In this document: positions 44,529 through 54,533 of the stretch, piece by piece
Numbering within the stretch: the stretch's first letter is position 1
How the letters are laid out: the number at the start of each line of letters is the position of its first letter
Origin: Acidobacteria bacterium Ga0074141
Lineage (GTDB): Bacteria; Acidobacteriota; Blastocatellia; Pyrinomonadales; Pyrinomonadaceae
Length of the DNA stretch: 64,000 nucleotides
Direction: 5' to 3'
Assembly: GCA_001464665.1 (NCBI GenBank)
Contig: LNDP01000014.1
Location: forward strand, 310,001-374,000
Notes under the pieces: generated by a model
Told to the model about the DNA's origin: nothing
Databases searched by the model: none
The model's input: the letters and a program-made list of their open reading frames with translations, nothing else
Program-made: the position numbers and the translations under genes

Positions 44529-45701
44529 ATGGCAAAGTTCGATAGGATCTGTTTGGTAGTGCTTGATTCGGCCGGAGTTGGCGAGATGCCGGACGCGGCC
44601 GCGTGGGGCGATGCAGGAGCGGACACGCTCGGCAATGTATTCCGCAAGCGGAAAGTGAACGTGCCCAATATGGAAAGTCTTGGGCTCGGGAATATTCGTC
44701 CGCTCGAGGGCGTGCCGTCCGTAGAAAGGCCGATCGGCTCATTTGGCAAGTGTACGCTCGCCTCAAACGGCAAAGACACGACGACGGGCCACTGGGAGAT
44801 GGCGGGAATCGTCCTTGAAAAGGCATTTCCAACCTTTCCGGAGGGCTTTCCCCCGCGGGTCATCGATAGATTCATTACGGAAACTGGAGTTCCCGGCGTG
44901 CTCGGTAATGTGCCGGCGAGCGGGACGGAAATAATCAAGGAGTTGGGTGAAGAGCACGTCCGGTCGGGCAAACCGATCGTCTATACCTCGGCCGATTCGG
45001 TGTTTCAGATCGCCGCGCATGAAGAGGTCGTTCCGGTCGGGCGGCTTTATGAGATGTGCGAGACGGCGAGGCGTATCCTCGACGGCGAGGACCGCGTCGG
45101 GCGGGTGATCGCGAGGCCATTTGTCGGCGAGACGGCCGATACATTCAAGCGGACCGAGAACCGGCACGATTATGCCGTTCCGCCGCCCGAGCAGAACCTC
45201 CTTCCGCTGCTGAAGAATGCCGGTTTGGACGTTGTCTGCATCGGAAAGATCGCCTCAATTTATGATTCGATGGGCGTGACCGAAGACCTCGTCGCCAAGA
45301 ACAACGATCAAACCATCGATCAGACGATAAACGCCTTAAACGCTGAAAACAAGGGGCTTATCTTCAGCAATCTGGTCGATTTCGATATGCTTTTCGGCCA
45401 CCGGCGTGATCCTGAGGGCTATGCGGCGGCGCTTGAGCACTTTGACGGACGGCTTCCGGAGATGTTTGCCGCGATGAAAGACGGCGATCTGCTGATCATC
45501 ACCGCCGACCACGGCAACGACCCGACCTTTCCCGGCAGCGACCACACCCGCGAATACGTTCCGCTGCTGGTTTACGGCAAAAAGGCCGCCCCGGGCGTCA
45601 ATCTCGGCACCCGCGGCTCGCTCGCCGACATCGGCCAGACGATCGCAGAGAACTTCGGCCTCGAACTCCCGGCGGGCGAGAGCTTTCTCCAAGAGATCTA
45701 A
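44529..45701 (+). CDS. deoB: Phosphopentomutase
   Basis: Interconverts (deoxy)ribose 1-phosphate and 5-phosphate in nucleoside salvage. An alkaline-phosphatase-superfamily metalloenzyme of 390 aa: V-L-D-S-A-G-V-G-E-M-P-D-A at the N-terminus, the phosphothreonine site in G-K-D-T-T-T-G-H-W-E, and the metal ligands T-A-D-H-G-N-D-P and G-S-D-H-T-R-E. It lies 3 nt after the VWA gene and is followed by a terminator. Confidence 0.96.
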   Translation: MAKFDRICLVVLDSAGVGEMPDAAAWGDAGADTLGNVFRKRKVNVPNMESLGLGNIRPLEGVPSVERPIGSFGKCTLASNGKDTTTGHWEMAGIVLEKAFPTFPEGFPPRVIDRFITETGVPGVLGNVPASGTEIIKELGEEHVRSGKPIVYTSADSVFQIAAHEEVVPVGRLYEMCETARRILDGEDRVGRVIARPFVGETADTFKRTENRHDYAVPPPEQNLLPLLKNAGLDVVCIGKIASIYDSMGVTEDLVAKNNDQTIDQTINALNAENKGLIFSNLVDFDMLFGHRRDPEGYAAALEHFDGRLPEMFAAMKDGDLLIITADHGNDPTFPGSDHTREYVPLLVYGKKAAPGVNLGTRGSLADIGQTIAENFGLELPAGESFLQEI

Positions 45702-45731
45702 GTGGCTCGGGAGCGATCGATTTTAAAAATC

Positions 45732-45768
45732 AGCTAACGGCTATTAGCTTATAGCTGTTAGCTTTTTC
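45732..45768 (+). terminator. Rho-independent terminator after deoB
   Basis: 13-base stem (AGCTAACGGCTAT with ATAGCTGTTAGCT, one G-U pair) and a 6-base loop, followed by TTTTT. 30 nt after the deoB stop and 27 nt before the next start codon. Confidence 0.85.
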
Positions 45769-45794
45769 ATTACGACACCACACGGCAGAAAATT

Positions 45795-47510
45795 ATGAAA
45801 AGATACCTGGCGATCATATTCGTCTTTGCGATGGCGGTTGGGGTTTTTGGGCAGGTTTCGGAGGCTCCGTCGCGGCTGCGGCAGGCGATCGAGAATTACG
45901 AGCAGGACCGCGGGGCTTACGCGCGATGGTATTCGGCGGAGACCTCGCCGGCACGGCGGGAGCGGTTCAGGAAGCTGTATCAGGACCGGTTGGCGGAGCT
46001 CGGGCGGATCGACTTTGCCCGGCTTGAGCATCACGAGAAGGTTGACCACATCCTGTTTCAGAACCACCTGCGGCGGGAACTGGCGGAGCTTGACCGGAAT
46101 ACAGCATTACTTGAGGAGATGATGATGATCGTGCAGTTCGCACCGGTCATCAGCGAGCTTGAGGACCAGCGGCGGCGGCTTGAAAGCATCGACCCCGAGC
46201 AGACGGCGGCCAAGCTCGACGCTCTGGCGGCCAAGATCACCGAGACGCAAAGGGCATTTGAGAACGGCACCTACCAGAAGCCGAAACGGACGGTCGCTTA
46301 CCGAGCCGTAAGGACGATCGCCTCGCTGCGTTCGACGCTCCGCAATTGGTACAACTTCCACAATGCCTATGACCCCAAGTTCACTTGGTGGAATAAGAAG
46401 CCATACGAGGCTGTCGAGGCGGCACTTCAGCGATATTCGGAGTACGTCGCGGGCAAGCTGGTCGGCGTGGCGGCGGACGACCGGACGACGATCATCGGCG
46501 ACCCGATCGGCCGCGATGCGCTTATCCGCGATCTGCAGTTCGAGATGATCCCGTACACACCCGAGGAGCTGGTCGAGCTTGCGAATAAGGAGTTCGAGTG
46601 GTGCGTCGCGGAACTTAAGAAAGCCTCTCGCGAGATGGGCTATGGCGACGATTATATGAAGGCGATAGAGGCCGTAAAGCAAAAGTACGTCGAGCCCGGA
46701 AAGCAGCCGGCGTTGATCCGTGACTTTGCCCTTGAGGCGATAGATTACGTCAAGAAGAACGACCTACTGACCGTGCCGCGTGAGGCCGAGGAGACGTGGC
46801 GGATGGAGATGATGTCGCCCGAGCGGCAGCTCATCGCTCCCTTTTTCCTCGGCGGCGAGACGATTTTGGTCGCTTATCCAACCGACTCGATGACGCACGA
46901 GCAAAAGATGATGTCGCTCCGCGGAAACAACCCGCATTTTGCACGGGCGGTTACGCATCACGAACTCATCCCCGGCCACCATATGCAGCAGTTCATGAAC
47001 CGGCGTTACAGGACGTACCGGAGCACTTTCAGGACGCCGTTTTGGGGCGAGGGCTGGGCGCTTTATTGGGAATTTTTGCTCTGGGACCGGGGATTTACTA
47101 AAACGCCGGAGGACAAGATCGGGGCGCTTTTCTGGCGGTCGCATCGGGCGGCGAGGATCATTTTTTCGATGAATTTTCACCTCGGCCGATGGACACCCGA
47201 GCAATGCGTTGACCTGCTTGTGAACCGCGTCGGCCATGAGCGGGAGAACGCTCTGGCCGAGGTTCGTCGCTCGTTCTCGGGCGACTACGGCCCGCTTTAT
47301 CAGATGGCGTATATGGTCGGCGGGCTGCAGTTTTATCAGATGCACAAAGACCTCGTCGGCTCCGGAAAGATGACCGACCGACAGTTTCACGATGCAATTC
47401 TGAAAGAGGGTTCAATACCGGTCGAGATGGTCCGGGCACTACTTACAAAACAAAAACTTGATCCGGATCATAGATCGAGCTGGAGATTTTACGATCTAGG
47501 CAGACGCTAA
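45795..47510 (+). CDS. DUF885-family secreted protein, probable metallopeptidase
   Basis: 571 aa with signal peptide (K-R-Y-L-A-I-I-F-V-F to V-F-G-Q). The DUF885 core contains H-H-E-L-I-P-G-H-H, a zinc-binding-like motif that in related proteins resembles the H-E-x-x-H of gluzincins, followed by G-E-G-W-A-L-Y-W-E. A carboxypeptidase or dipeptidase activity is proposed for the family; I treat it as likely but unproven. The SpoIIE-type phosphatase gene begins 9 nt after the stop. Confidence 0.88.
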   Translation: MKRYLAIIFVFAMAVGVFGQVSEAPSRLRQAIENYEQDRGAYARWYSAETSPARRERFRKLYQDRLAELGRIDFARLEHHEKVDHILFQNHLRRELAELDRNTALLEEMMMIVQFAPVISELEDQRRRLESIDPEQTAAKLDALAAKITETQRAFENGTYQKPKRTVAYRAVRTIASLRSTLRNWYNFHNAYDPKFTWWNKKPYEAVEAALQRYSEYVAGKLVGVAADDRTTIIGDPIGRDALIRDLQFEMIPYTPEELVELANKEFEWCVAELKKASREMGYGDDYMKAIEAVKQKYVEPGKQPALIRDFALEAIDYVKKNDLLTVPREAEETWRMEMMSPERQLIAPFFLGGETILVAYPTDSMTHEQKMMSLRGNNPHFARAVTHHELIPGHHMQQFMNRRYRTYRSTFRTPFWGEGWALYWEFLLWDRGFTKTPEDKIGALFWRSHRAARIIFSMNFHLGRWTPEQCVDLLVNRVGHERENALAEVRRSFSGDYGPLYQMAYMVGGLQFYQMHKDLVGSGKMTDRQFHDAILKEGSIPVEMVRALLTKQKLDPDHRSSWRFYDLGRR

Positions 47511-47519
47511 GTAATCGAC

Positions 47520-50090
47520 ATGACCCGAAAGTACCTTCTTTACGCTCTTCTCGCGATCCTTTTTGTGTTTACAGCGACGGCATTCTATTCACATCTTGGA
47601 GAGCTGCCGAGACGGGTTAGCGAACGAGCATACGACTACCGCGTACCGTTCGTCAGCAGCGGTAAGATCGTTTACGCCGGCCCGGAAGCCGAACAGGCAG
47701 GACTCGCGTTGGACGATAGGATCGTCGCGATCAACGGCCGAAGTACCGAGACCGAAGGCGTTTTTGCGGAAGAGATGGAGAGCGCTTTGAAATTCGGCGG
47801 TACGATGAACTTGAGTGTTCGCCGAGGCGACGAAGGTGCTGTGCGTGAGCTCACAATTCCGACTATTAAGATCGAGCGTAACATCGGCTACTATTTCCGG
47901 CTTCTCGCGGGGTATATCTACAACTACGTTTTTCCTTTATTGTGTGTGCTACTCGGTTTTTGGGTCGTTCTCGTTCGGCCGACCGACTACCTTGCGTGGC
48001 TTCTGTTGTTCCTCCTTCTAGGTATATCTGCGATCGGTTTGGAAGGTTTTAATCAATCCCAGTACCTTGGCTCTTATAAAACCATTTTCATCGGCTCGTG
48101 GGCTTTATCAATGTTCCTTTTCGGGATCTACTTTCCGGAAAGATTGTCGCTGGATCGCAAAGTTCCGTGGCTTAAATGGATAGTAATTGTTCCGTTGGCC
48201 TATCAGATCCTGATCATCTTCAGCGGACAGTTGAAGATGTACACAGGCACGGGGCCACTCGATTTTCTAGCGCCGTTCAATGAAAAGATCTTCGCCTATT
48301 TCGCCGTGATCAATATGCTGGCGATCGGGCTTTTTTTCTCATGTCTCGGATGGAAGAGCGGCACGCTCGAAAACCCGGACGCCCGCCGACGATTGCGGGT
48401 GATGGTATGGGGAACTTCATTTTCCTTACTGCCCTTTTTCAGTTTGGTGCTCTATAAACTCGTTTCGGGTGCCCGAGGATCTTTTTATGATGTGGCCCCG
48501 GGCTGGCTGGCATTCCTTGCTCTCTCAATGATCTTGTTGTTTCCGCTGACAATGGCCTACGTCATAGTGGTTTACCGGGCGATGGATGTCGGCGTGGTGA
48601 TCCGTCAAGGCTTGCAATACGGACTTGCGAAAGGCGGAGTCAGGGTGATCCAGGTATTATCCTTGCTCGGAATTGGGCTGCTGATCTTGTGGTCGATCAA
48701 TACGTACGGAGCGAGCTTTTGGACTCAGGCCATTATCGTCGCAGGAGCAATTGCACTCGTTCCTCTAATCGAAATGGCCGCTAAGCCACTGCGGCTCTGG
48801 ATCGACAAGCGGTTTTTTCGCGAAGCATACGATGCCGAGCTGATCCTGTCAGAGCTCAGCGACGACGTCCGGACAATGGTCGAGACCAAGCCTTTGCTCG
48901 AAACGGTTGCGAACAAGATCAGCGAATCGCTCCACGTCCCGCAGGTCGCATTGCTCTTGCGGAACGGCTCGACGTTCGTTCCCGCCTATGCCGTTGGCTA
49001 CGACACTCCGCCGGCCGTTTCGCTTACCGGCACTTCAAAATCTATCCGAAAGCTCAGCAACAATCAGCACATCGTTCTTTATGAAGACATGACGGAAGTG
49101 ACGTCAACACCGACGATGTCTCTTGACGACATGGAACAGCTTCGCGAACTGAACTCGCAGATACTTCTCCCGGTTGCAGTAAAGAATGAGCTTTCCGGGA
49201 TCATCAGCCTTAGCCCAAAGCGTTCTGAAGAACCATATACAGCGAGCGATCTTCGCTTGCTTCGGTCCGTTGCATCGCAGACAGGACTCGCGCTGGAGAA
49301 TTCCAGGCTTACTGAAGCCTTTGCAAAGGAAGCCGCACAAAAGGAACGGCTAAATGCCGAGGTGGAGATCGCCCGCGAGGTTCAGGAGCGCTTATTTCCG
49401 CAAGAGCTCCCGAAGGTGAAGGGCCTTGATTATTTCGGTGCCTGTCGCCCTGCACTCGCGGTGGGCGGCGATTATTACGACTTCATCGAACTTCCCGATG
49501 GGAAATTCGGGTTCGCCATTGGCGATGTCTCAGGAAAAGGAATTGGTGCCTCGCTTATGATGGCGAGCCTGCAGGCATCGCTTCGCGGGCAAGCGATCCA
49601 TTCCGGCGACGACCTGGCAACGCTGATGACCCACGTCAACAGACTCGTTTACGAAGCATCAACGACAAATCGATACGCAACATTCTTTTACGCTCAGTTC
49701 GATACAGCCACCGGTCAGCTCTCATATGTTAATGCCGGGCACAACCCGCCGTTTCTGATAAGAGCCGATGGCAGCGTGGAAACTCTAACCATTGGTGGGC
49801 CGGTGATCGGCATGCTCCCGCCGATGATAGTCAGTTATGAAATGGGAACGGTCGAACTTCGCGCCGGAGATGTGCTTGTCGGCTTCACGGACGGCATTTC
49901 CGAGGCGATGAACCCGGCCGATGAAGAATGGGGCGAGGATGCAATGCTCGATGAACTTGTGCGGCTTACTGAAGAACCGGCTGCGGAGATCCTTTCAAGC
50001 ATCGTTGCCTCTGCCGATCGCTTCGCCAACGGCGCCAAGCAGCACGACGATATGACAATGATCGTTATTCGAATGATTCAAATGGTTTGA
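47520..50090 (+). CDS. PDZ, seven-to-eight-helix membrane, GAF and SpoIIE phosphatase protein
   Basis: 856 aa signalling protein. Order: N-terminal helix (5-24), periplasmic PDZ-like domain (about 45-115, A-G-P-E-A-E-Q-A-G-L and D-R-I-V-A-I-N-G-R), about eight membrane helices (133-420), a GAF-like domain (about 455-605) and a PP2C/SpoIIE Ser/Thr phosphatase domain (about 630-855) with G-G-D-Y-Y-D, G-D-V-S-G-K-G, F-T-D-G-I-S-E-A and H-D-D-M-T-M. It probably dephosphorylates an anti-sigma antagonist in response to a periplasmic or GAF-bound signal. No RsbW/RsbV-like partner is adjacent. Confidence 0.88.
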   Translation: MTRKYLLYALLAILFVFTATAFYSHLGELPRRVSERAYDYRVPFVSSGKIVYAGPEAEQAGLALDDRIVAINGRSTETEGVFAEEMESALKFGGTMNLSVRRGDEGAVRELTIPTIKIERNIGYYFRLLAGYIYNYVFPLLCVLLGFWVVLVRPTDYLAWLLLFLLLGISAIGLEGFNQSQYLGSYKTIFIGSWALSMFLFGIYFPERLSLDRKVPWLKWIVIVPLAYQILIIFSGQLKMYTGTGPLDFLAPFNEKIFAYFAVINMLAIGLFFSCLGWKSGTLENPDARRRLRVMVWGTSFSLLPFFSLVLYKLVSGARGSFYDVAPGWLAFLALSMILLFPLTMAYVIVVYRAMDVGVVIRQGLQYGLAKGGVRVIQVLSLLGIGLLILWSINTYGASFWTQAIIVAGAIALVPLIEMAAKPLRLWIDKRFFREAYDAELILSELSDDVRTMVETKPLLETVANKISESLHVPQVALLLRNGSTFVPAYAVGYDTPPAVSLTGTSKSIRKLSNNQHIVLYEDMTEVTSTPTMSLDDMEQLRELNSQILLPVAVKNELSGIISLSPKRSEEPYTASDLRLLRSVASQTGLALENSRLTEAFAKEAAQKERLNAEVEIAREVQERLFPQELPKVKGLDYFGACRPALAVGGDYYDFIELPDGKFGFAIGDVSGKGIGASLMMASLQASLRGQAIHSGDDLATLMTHVNRLVYEASTTNRYATFFYAQFDTATGQLSYVNAGHNPPFLIRADGSVETLTIGGPVIGMLPPMIVSYEMGTVELRAGDVLVGFTDGISEAMNPADEEWGEDAMLDELVRLTEEPAAEILSSIVASADRFANGAKQHDDMTMIVIRMIQMV

Positions 50091-50154
50091 TCTCAATGCA
50101 TACGCTTGCCGCGGGGGCTTTGCGGTTCTGTCAACGTTCCGATATTGTTGCGAT

Positions 50155-50799
50155 ATGAAGTTCATTTCCGTTTTTCTTATTTCACTTTTTTTGATCAGCT
50201 GTTCAACATCCGACAACCACGACGGCCACGATCATTCGACAGCGGCTTCAAACACCAACGCAGTCGATCATTCACAAATGGATCACGGCTCGATGGACCA
50301 TGGGGGACTGAAAAGCTCGCCTGGGGCGGCTGATGCTCCGCGGGATCTTCAGTTCATCGACACAATGATCGTGCATCATCAGGGTGCTCTAGATATGGCA
50401 AAGCTCGTGGAGGCCAGAGCTTCGCGAGAGGAACTACGGAAGTTCGGAGCAGCGATCATCGCCGATCAGGACCGCGAGATAACGCAGATGAAGCGCTGGC
50501 GCGATGATTGGTTTAAGGATGCGAAGCCGGCGATCAATATGGAATTTGCGGGCATGAAAGAGGGCATGGGCCAGATGGATATGAAGGCGCTCGGCGAGCT
50601 GAAAGGCCCCGAATTTGATCGCGAGTTCATCCGGCAGATGACACTACATCACCAAGGAGCGGTGCTGATGTCGAGGGCTTTGCTCGACGGAGCGAAGGGC
50701 GATTCCAAGCCGGAGCTTAAAAAACTCGCGGAGGCGATAATAACCTCACAAAATGCAGAGATCGATCAGATGAACAAATGGTTCAGCGAATGGAAATGA
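50155..50799 (+). CDS. DUF305 lipoprotein, probable metal-binding
   Basis: 214 aa. Lipobox at L-I-S-C (about Cys17), then a His/Asp-rich stretch (H-D-G-H-D-H, D-H-S-Q-M-D-H-G) and a DUF305 ferritin-like four-helix fold with the paired motifs M-I-V-H-H-Q-G-A and M-T-L-H-H-Q-G-A, which suggest copper binding, as in copper-resistance contexts. No copper pump or regulator is adjacent. A T-rich terminator lies downstream. Confidence 0.88.
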   Translation: MKFISVFLISLFLISCSTSDNHDGHDHSTAASNTNAVDHSQMDHGSMDHGGLKSSPGAADAPRDLQFIDTMIVHHQGALDMAKLVEARASREELRKFGAAIIADQDREITQMKRWRDDWFKDAKPAINMEFAGMKEGMGQMDMKALGELKGPEFDREFIRQMTLHHQGAVLMSRALLDGAKGDSKPELKKLAEAIITSQNAEIDQMNKWFSEWK

Positions 50800-50848
50800 T
50801 ACAGTACAAAACCGACTAAAGGTTGCGCATCAAATTCGTACACTAATT

Positions 50849-50876
50849 AGGCCCGGCATCAGTCGTGCCTTTTTTT
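50849..50876 (+). terminator. Probable terminator after DUF305 gene
   Basis: A weak GC hairpin (AGGC...GCCT arms with GGCA/TGCC inside) followed by seven T, 50 nt after the stop. The stem is imperfect, hence moderate confidence. Confidence 0.5.
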
Positions 50877-50966
50877 GTTCTGACGTATCTGTTCATATTA
50901 AACAACTTATACTCATCTGGCACGGCCATTGCACTAATTTATGGTGAATCGAACCAAGAGGGAATT

Positions 50967-51176
50967 ATGTCATACGAAACAACTAATGTGGACGGGGAAG
51001 AAAAGGTTGTACGCGAGGACGTTGCCAAAAAGCATAGGGGAGTCACATGGGCGTTACTTAGCATCGGAGGGTTCATTTTGATCGCGGGAGCATTGCTGTT
51101 CTCAGGCCTTTTGAGCATTGCCGCTGACCCTGATCCGGAACCTTCGCCGGCCATTAGCAATCAGGCTGCACAGTAG
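50967..51176 (+). CDS. Small single-pass membrane protein
   Basis: 69 aa from ATG 50967, which has GAGGG 5 nt upstream. Charged N-terminus (T-N-V-D-G-E-E-K), one hydrophobic helix (about residues 28-51) and a short D-P-D-P-E-P-S tail. No family recognised. The frame extends upstream to 50865, but the ribosome site and composition support 50967. Confidence 0.6.
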   Translation: MSYETTNVDGEEKVVREDVAKKHRGVTWALLSIGGFILIAGALLFSGLLSIAADPDPEPSPAISNQAAQ

Positions 51177-51252
51177 TTCAAGAGCTCACATTTCACTAGC
51201 CGACGGCACCGCCGGCAAAATTGTGAAATGCTGGCCGCTTAAATGCGGCGTT

Positions 51253-51284
51253 GGGGCGTCCGAATTTTGGACGCCCACCTTTTC
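51253..51284 (+). terminator. Probable terminator between the small membrane gene and tsaD
   Basis: Stem GGGCGTCC with GGACGCCC around GAATTTT, followed by ACCTTTT. It lies about 75 nt after the small gene's stop; the T-run is short and offset. Confidence 0.5.
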
Positions 51285-51348
51285 AGTGTGCCCGACACCG
51301 CCTGCCCCGCCGATAGAACCACCAATCACCATCTGATAATCTAGTTTT

Positions 51349-52404
51349 GTGCTAATACTTGGCATCGAAAGCTCTTGCGATGAGACCGCAGCGGCGGTTG
51401 TGCGCGATGGCCGCGAGATTCTTTCGTCAGTAATCTCGTCGCAGATCGAACTGCATCGCCCGTACGGCGGTGTTGTGCCTGAGCTTGCATCGCGAGAGCA
51501 TCTGGAAAAAATCGAACCGATCGTGACAGAAGCTCTGTCTCGGGCGGGCATTGCGATGAAAGAGATCGATGCGATCGCGGTCACGCAGGGGCCGGGGCTC
51601 GTCGGGTCATTGTTGGTAGGTGTCTCCTACGCAAAGTCTCTGGCATTTGGGCTAGGCATCCCGATCGTCGGCGTCAACCACATAGAAGGACACGTTTATT
51701 CGGTCGCGTTCGATAATCCTCAGGTCGAATATCCGGCGATGGCTCTGATCGTCTCCGGTGGGCACACGAATCTTTTCCATATTCCCGAAGAAGGCAAATA
51801 CAAGGTCGTCTCGCGGACCCGCGATGACGCCGCCGGCGAGGCGTTTGACAAGGTGGCGAAGATGCTCGGGCTTGGTTATCCGGGCGGGCCGGAGATCGAG
51901 CGGCTTGCCCGCTCGGGCGAGACCGGCAAGGTCAAGTTTGTAAAAGCGAAGATCTCAGACGGAACGCCGGACTTTAGTTTCTCAGGGCTGAAAACTGCCG
52001 TCTCGCGACACCTGGCGGAAACCCCGCCCGAATCAGATCAAGACGCGGCAGATCTCGCTGCGGGTTTTCAGGATGCGGTCGTTACAGCTCTGGTTTCCAC
52101 AATGGAAAAGCAGGCGGCCGAATACCGGCCGCGAACGCTGATCGTCGCCGGCGGCGTTGCGTGCAATCTCGCTCTTCGCGAAGCAGCCGAGAAGGCAGCG
52201 GCGAGGCTCTCTCTTCCGGTTTATTTTCCGTCAAAACACCTTTCGACCGACAACGCGGCGATGATCGCGGCGTCGGGATATTTTCATCTGCGTTTGGGCC
52301 AAAAGGCAGGGCTTGACCTAACCGCGGACGTCACGCTGCGGCTCCAAAACATCGACCTCCCAGTAAATGGAAAAGCCTCCGGCCGGAAGCGATTTCGAAC
52401 TTAG
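51349..52404 (+). CDS. tsaD: tRNA N6-adenosine threonylcarbamoyltransferase
   Basis: Transfers the threonylcarbamoyl group made by Sua5/TsaC (encoded at 12.1 kb) to A37 of ANN-decoding tRNAs, with TsaB and TsaE. ASKHA fold with [11 protein letters not shown], the metal-binding H-I-E-G-H at His111/His115 and S-G-G-H-T-N. Starts with GTG 51349 (351 aa); no upstream ATG in frame. The partner genes tsaB and tsaE are not in the window. Confidence 0.96.
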   Translation: MLILGIESSCDETAAAVVRDGREILSSVISSQIELHRPYGGVVPELASREHLEKIEPIVTEALSRAGIAMKEIDAIAVTQGPGLVGSLLVGVSYAKSLAFGLGIPIVGVNHIEGHVYSVAFDNPQVEYPAMALIVSGGHTNLFHIPEEGKYKVVSRTRDDAAGEAFDKVAKMLGLGYPGGPEIERLARSGETGKVKFVKAKISDGTPDFSFSGLKTAVSRHLAETPPESDQDAADLAAGFQDAVVTALVSTMEKQAAEYRPRTLIVAGGVACNLALREAAEKAAARLSLPVYFPSKHLSTDNAAMIAASGYFHLRLGQKAGLDLTADVTLRLQNIDLPVNGKASGRKRFRT

Positions 52405-52527
52405 CTATTGTTTCCTGGTGGAACAACCGTATAATTAAGCTAGTACCCCAGTTTTCAATTTATCGCCGGTCCTCATTCGTCCGGCATGTTGCCCTCGCGG
52501 CCCCGGAGCCTGAAGCTTGAAAAATTT

Positions 52528-54516
52528 ATGAGATCACTTCGATCCTTGATCGCACTCTTTTCGTTGGTGTTTGTATTTGTTGCCGGCTCGTCGGGCCAGA
52601 GTAATCCGCCGCCGTTCCGTTACCAGATCCCGTGGGCGACCGGGCTTAGCTCGCCTGTGCTTTTGACCCATGCGGGCGATGGAACACGACGTGTTTTTGT
52701 GGTCGAACGTGGTGGTATCATCCGGGTCGCTGCCCCGGGTACGAATACGTTTTCGATCTTTATGAACATAACGACCCGAGTGCTCTCGGGCGGTGAAAGA
52801 GGGCTTCTCGGGCTGGCGTTCCATCCGGATTTTGAGAACAACGGCTACTTCTTTGTCAACTATACGCGACAGACCGACGGGGCAACCGTGATAGCTCGCT
52901 TCCGGGCGACGAATAACAATACGCTGGGTGACCCGAACAGCGAGCGAAATGTTCTCACGATCGCTCAGCCCTTCTCAAACCATAACGGCGGGATGATCGC
53001 TTTCCGCGAGGATGCTCCGGGCCAGCATAATCTTTACATCGGCATGGGCGATGGCGGCTCCGGCAACGACCCCGGCAACCGTTCGCAGAACATCAACGAC
53101 CTGCTCGGCAAATTTCTTCGTATCACGCCAAATGTGACGGACGAGAACCCGAGCCCGGCCTATACGAATCCGCCCGATAACCCATACGTCGGCATTCCCG
53201 GTGCGGACGAGATCTATGCCGTCGGCGTCCGGAATCCGTGGCGATGGTCATTTGACCGCGGCGGGGATGGAGCTCTTTGGGCGGGAGACGTAGGCCAGAA
53301 CAACATTGAAGAGGTCTCGTTGATCGGGCTCGGCGGCAACTACGGCTGGCGGGTTTATGAGGGCACGAACTGCACCGGGCTTGACCCTAGCCTTTGCATC
53401 CCGGCGAATTTTGACATGCCGTTGACACAGTACACCCACACAGGCAGCCGGTGCTCGATCACGGGCGGATACGTTTATCGCGGCGTGCAGAATGCTCTTC
53501 TGAAAGGCGAGTATATTTTTGCGGATTACTGCACGGGCGAGATCTTTTTCTGGACGCTAAGCAATCAGCAGATCATGGTGCTCGATACTCCCCGGAACAT
53601 AGCCTCATTTGGCGAGGACGAGGACGGTGAGCTTTACGTCGTCGGTTTAGGCGGGACGATCGACCGCATTCTGCCGAACAAGACCTCCGCCGATTTTGAC
53701 GGCGATCTAAAGACCGACATCGGTGTTTTCAGGCCTAACACAGGCGTTTGGTATCGCCTCGGAAGCCAGCAAGGCAACGTTGCGATCGATCAATTCGGAA
53801 CGGCCGAGGATATTCCGGTGGCGAAGGATTACGACGGAGACTTTCTTTCGGACCTCGCGGTTTTTCGTCCGAGCGAAGGCACCTGGTACGTGTTGCGGAG
53901 CACGGATAATACGTTCTTTGCTGCACAATTTGGTGCGGATGGTGATGTGCCGCTCGCGGGCGATTATGATGCCGACGGGCTTGCTGATTTCACCGTTTAC
54001 CGGCCATCGACGAGCGTTTGGTACACCTACAGGACGCGGGATCAGGGCGTTTCCATCACGCAGTTTGGAGTGGACGGCGACGTGCCGGTTCCCGGAGATT
54101 ATGACGGCGACAACCGTTATGACATAGCGGTCTGGCGACCTTCGAACGGCGTTTGGTATCGGCTGAATAGCACAAACGGGGGCTTTGTCGCATTGCCTTT
54201 CGGACAAAATGGCGACGTTCCCGTACGGGGTGATTTTGACGGCGACCTTAGAAACGACCTCGCGATTTTCCGGCCGTCGAATGGCGTCTGGTACATTCTC
54301 CGGAGTTCGAATGGCTCGGTGCAGATTCTGCAATGGGGCGTCAGCGGAGATAAGCCGGTTGTTGGTGACTACGACGGCGACTTTATTGACGACATAGCGG
54401 TCTATCGTCCTTCGAACGGCGTCTGGTACATAAGGCGTTCGACGAACGGCACACTGCAGGCGGTCACCTTTGGGCTCGAGAACGACATACCGGTACCGTC
54501 GGTTGACGCTCCGTAG
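52528..54516 (+). CDS. PQQ-type sugar dehydrogenase fused to FG-GAP repeats
   Basis: 662 aa from ATG 52528. Signal peptide (to S-S-G-Q), then a glucose/sorbosone dehydrogenase-type six-bladed propeller (about 25-390) with G-E-R-G-L-L-G-L-A-F-H-P, N-H-N-G-G-M, G-D-G-G-S-G-N-D-P, G-V-R-N-P-W-R and N-Y-G-W-R. A second part (about 395-655) has seven short repeats with D-x-D-G-D, I-A-V-(W/Y)-R-P-S-(N)-G-V-W-Y and W/F-G-x-x-G-D-x-P-V. The second part matches the repeats in the protein at 41.5 kb. Predicted extracellular or periplasmic; substrate unknown. Confidence 0.88.
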   Translation: MRSLRSLIALFSLVFVFVAGSSGQSNPPPFRYQIPWATGLSSPVLLTHAGDGTRRVFVVERGGIIRVAAPGTNTFSIFMNITTRVLSGGERGLLGLAFHPDFENNGYFFVNYTRQTDGATVIARFRATNNNTLGDPNSERNVLTIAQPFSNHNGGMIAFREDAPGQHNLYIGMGDGGSGNDPGNRSQNINDLLGKFLRITPNVTDENPSPAYTNPPDNPYVGIPGADEIYAVGVRNPWRWSFDRGGDGALWAGDVGQNNIEEVSLIGLGGNYGWRVYEGTNCTGLDPSLCIPANFDMPLTQYTHTGSRCSITGGYVYRGVQNALLKGEYIFADYCTGEIFFWTLSNQQIMVLDTPRNIASFGEDEDGELYVVGLGGTIDRILPNKTSADFDGDLKTDIGVFRPNTGVWYRLGSQQGNVAIDQFGTAEDIPVAKDYDGDFLSDLAVFRPSEGTWYVLRSTDNTFFAAQFGADGDVPLAGDYDADGLADFTVYRPSTSVWYTYRTRDQGVSITQFGVDGDVPVPGDYDGDNRYDIAVWRPSNGVWYRLNSTNGGFVALPFGQNGDVPVRGDFDGDLRNDLAIFRPSNGVWYILRSSNGSVQILQWGVSGDKPVVGDYDGDFIDDIAVYRPSNGVWYIRRSTNGTLQAVTFGLENDIPVPSVDAP

Positions 54517-54533
54517 TTGTCATCTAAATTGGT

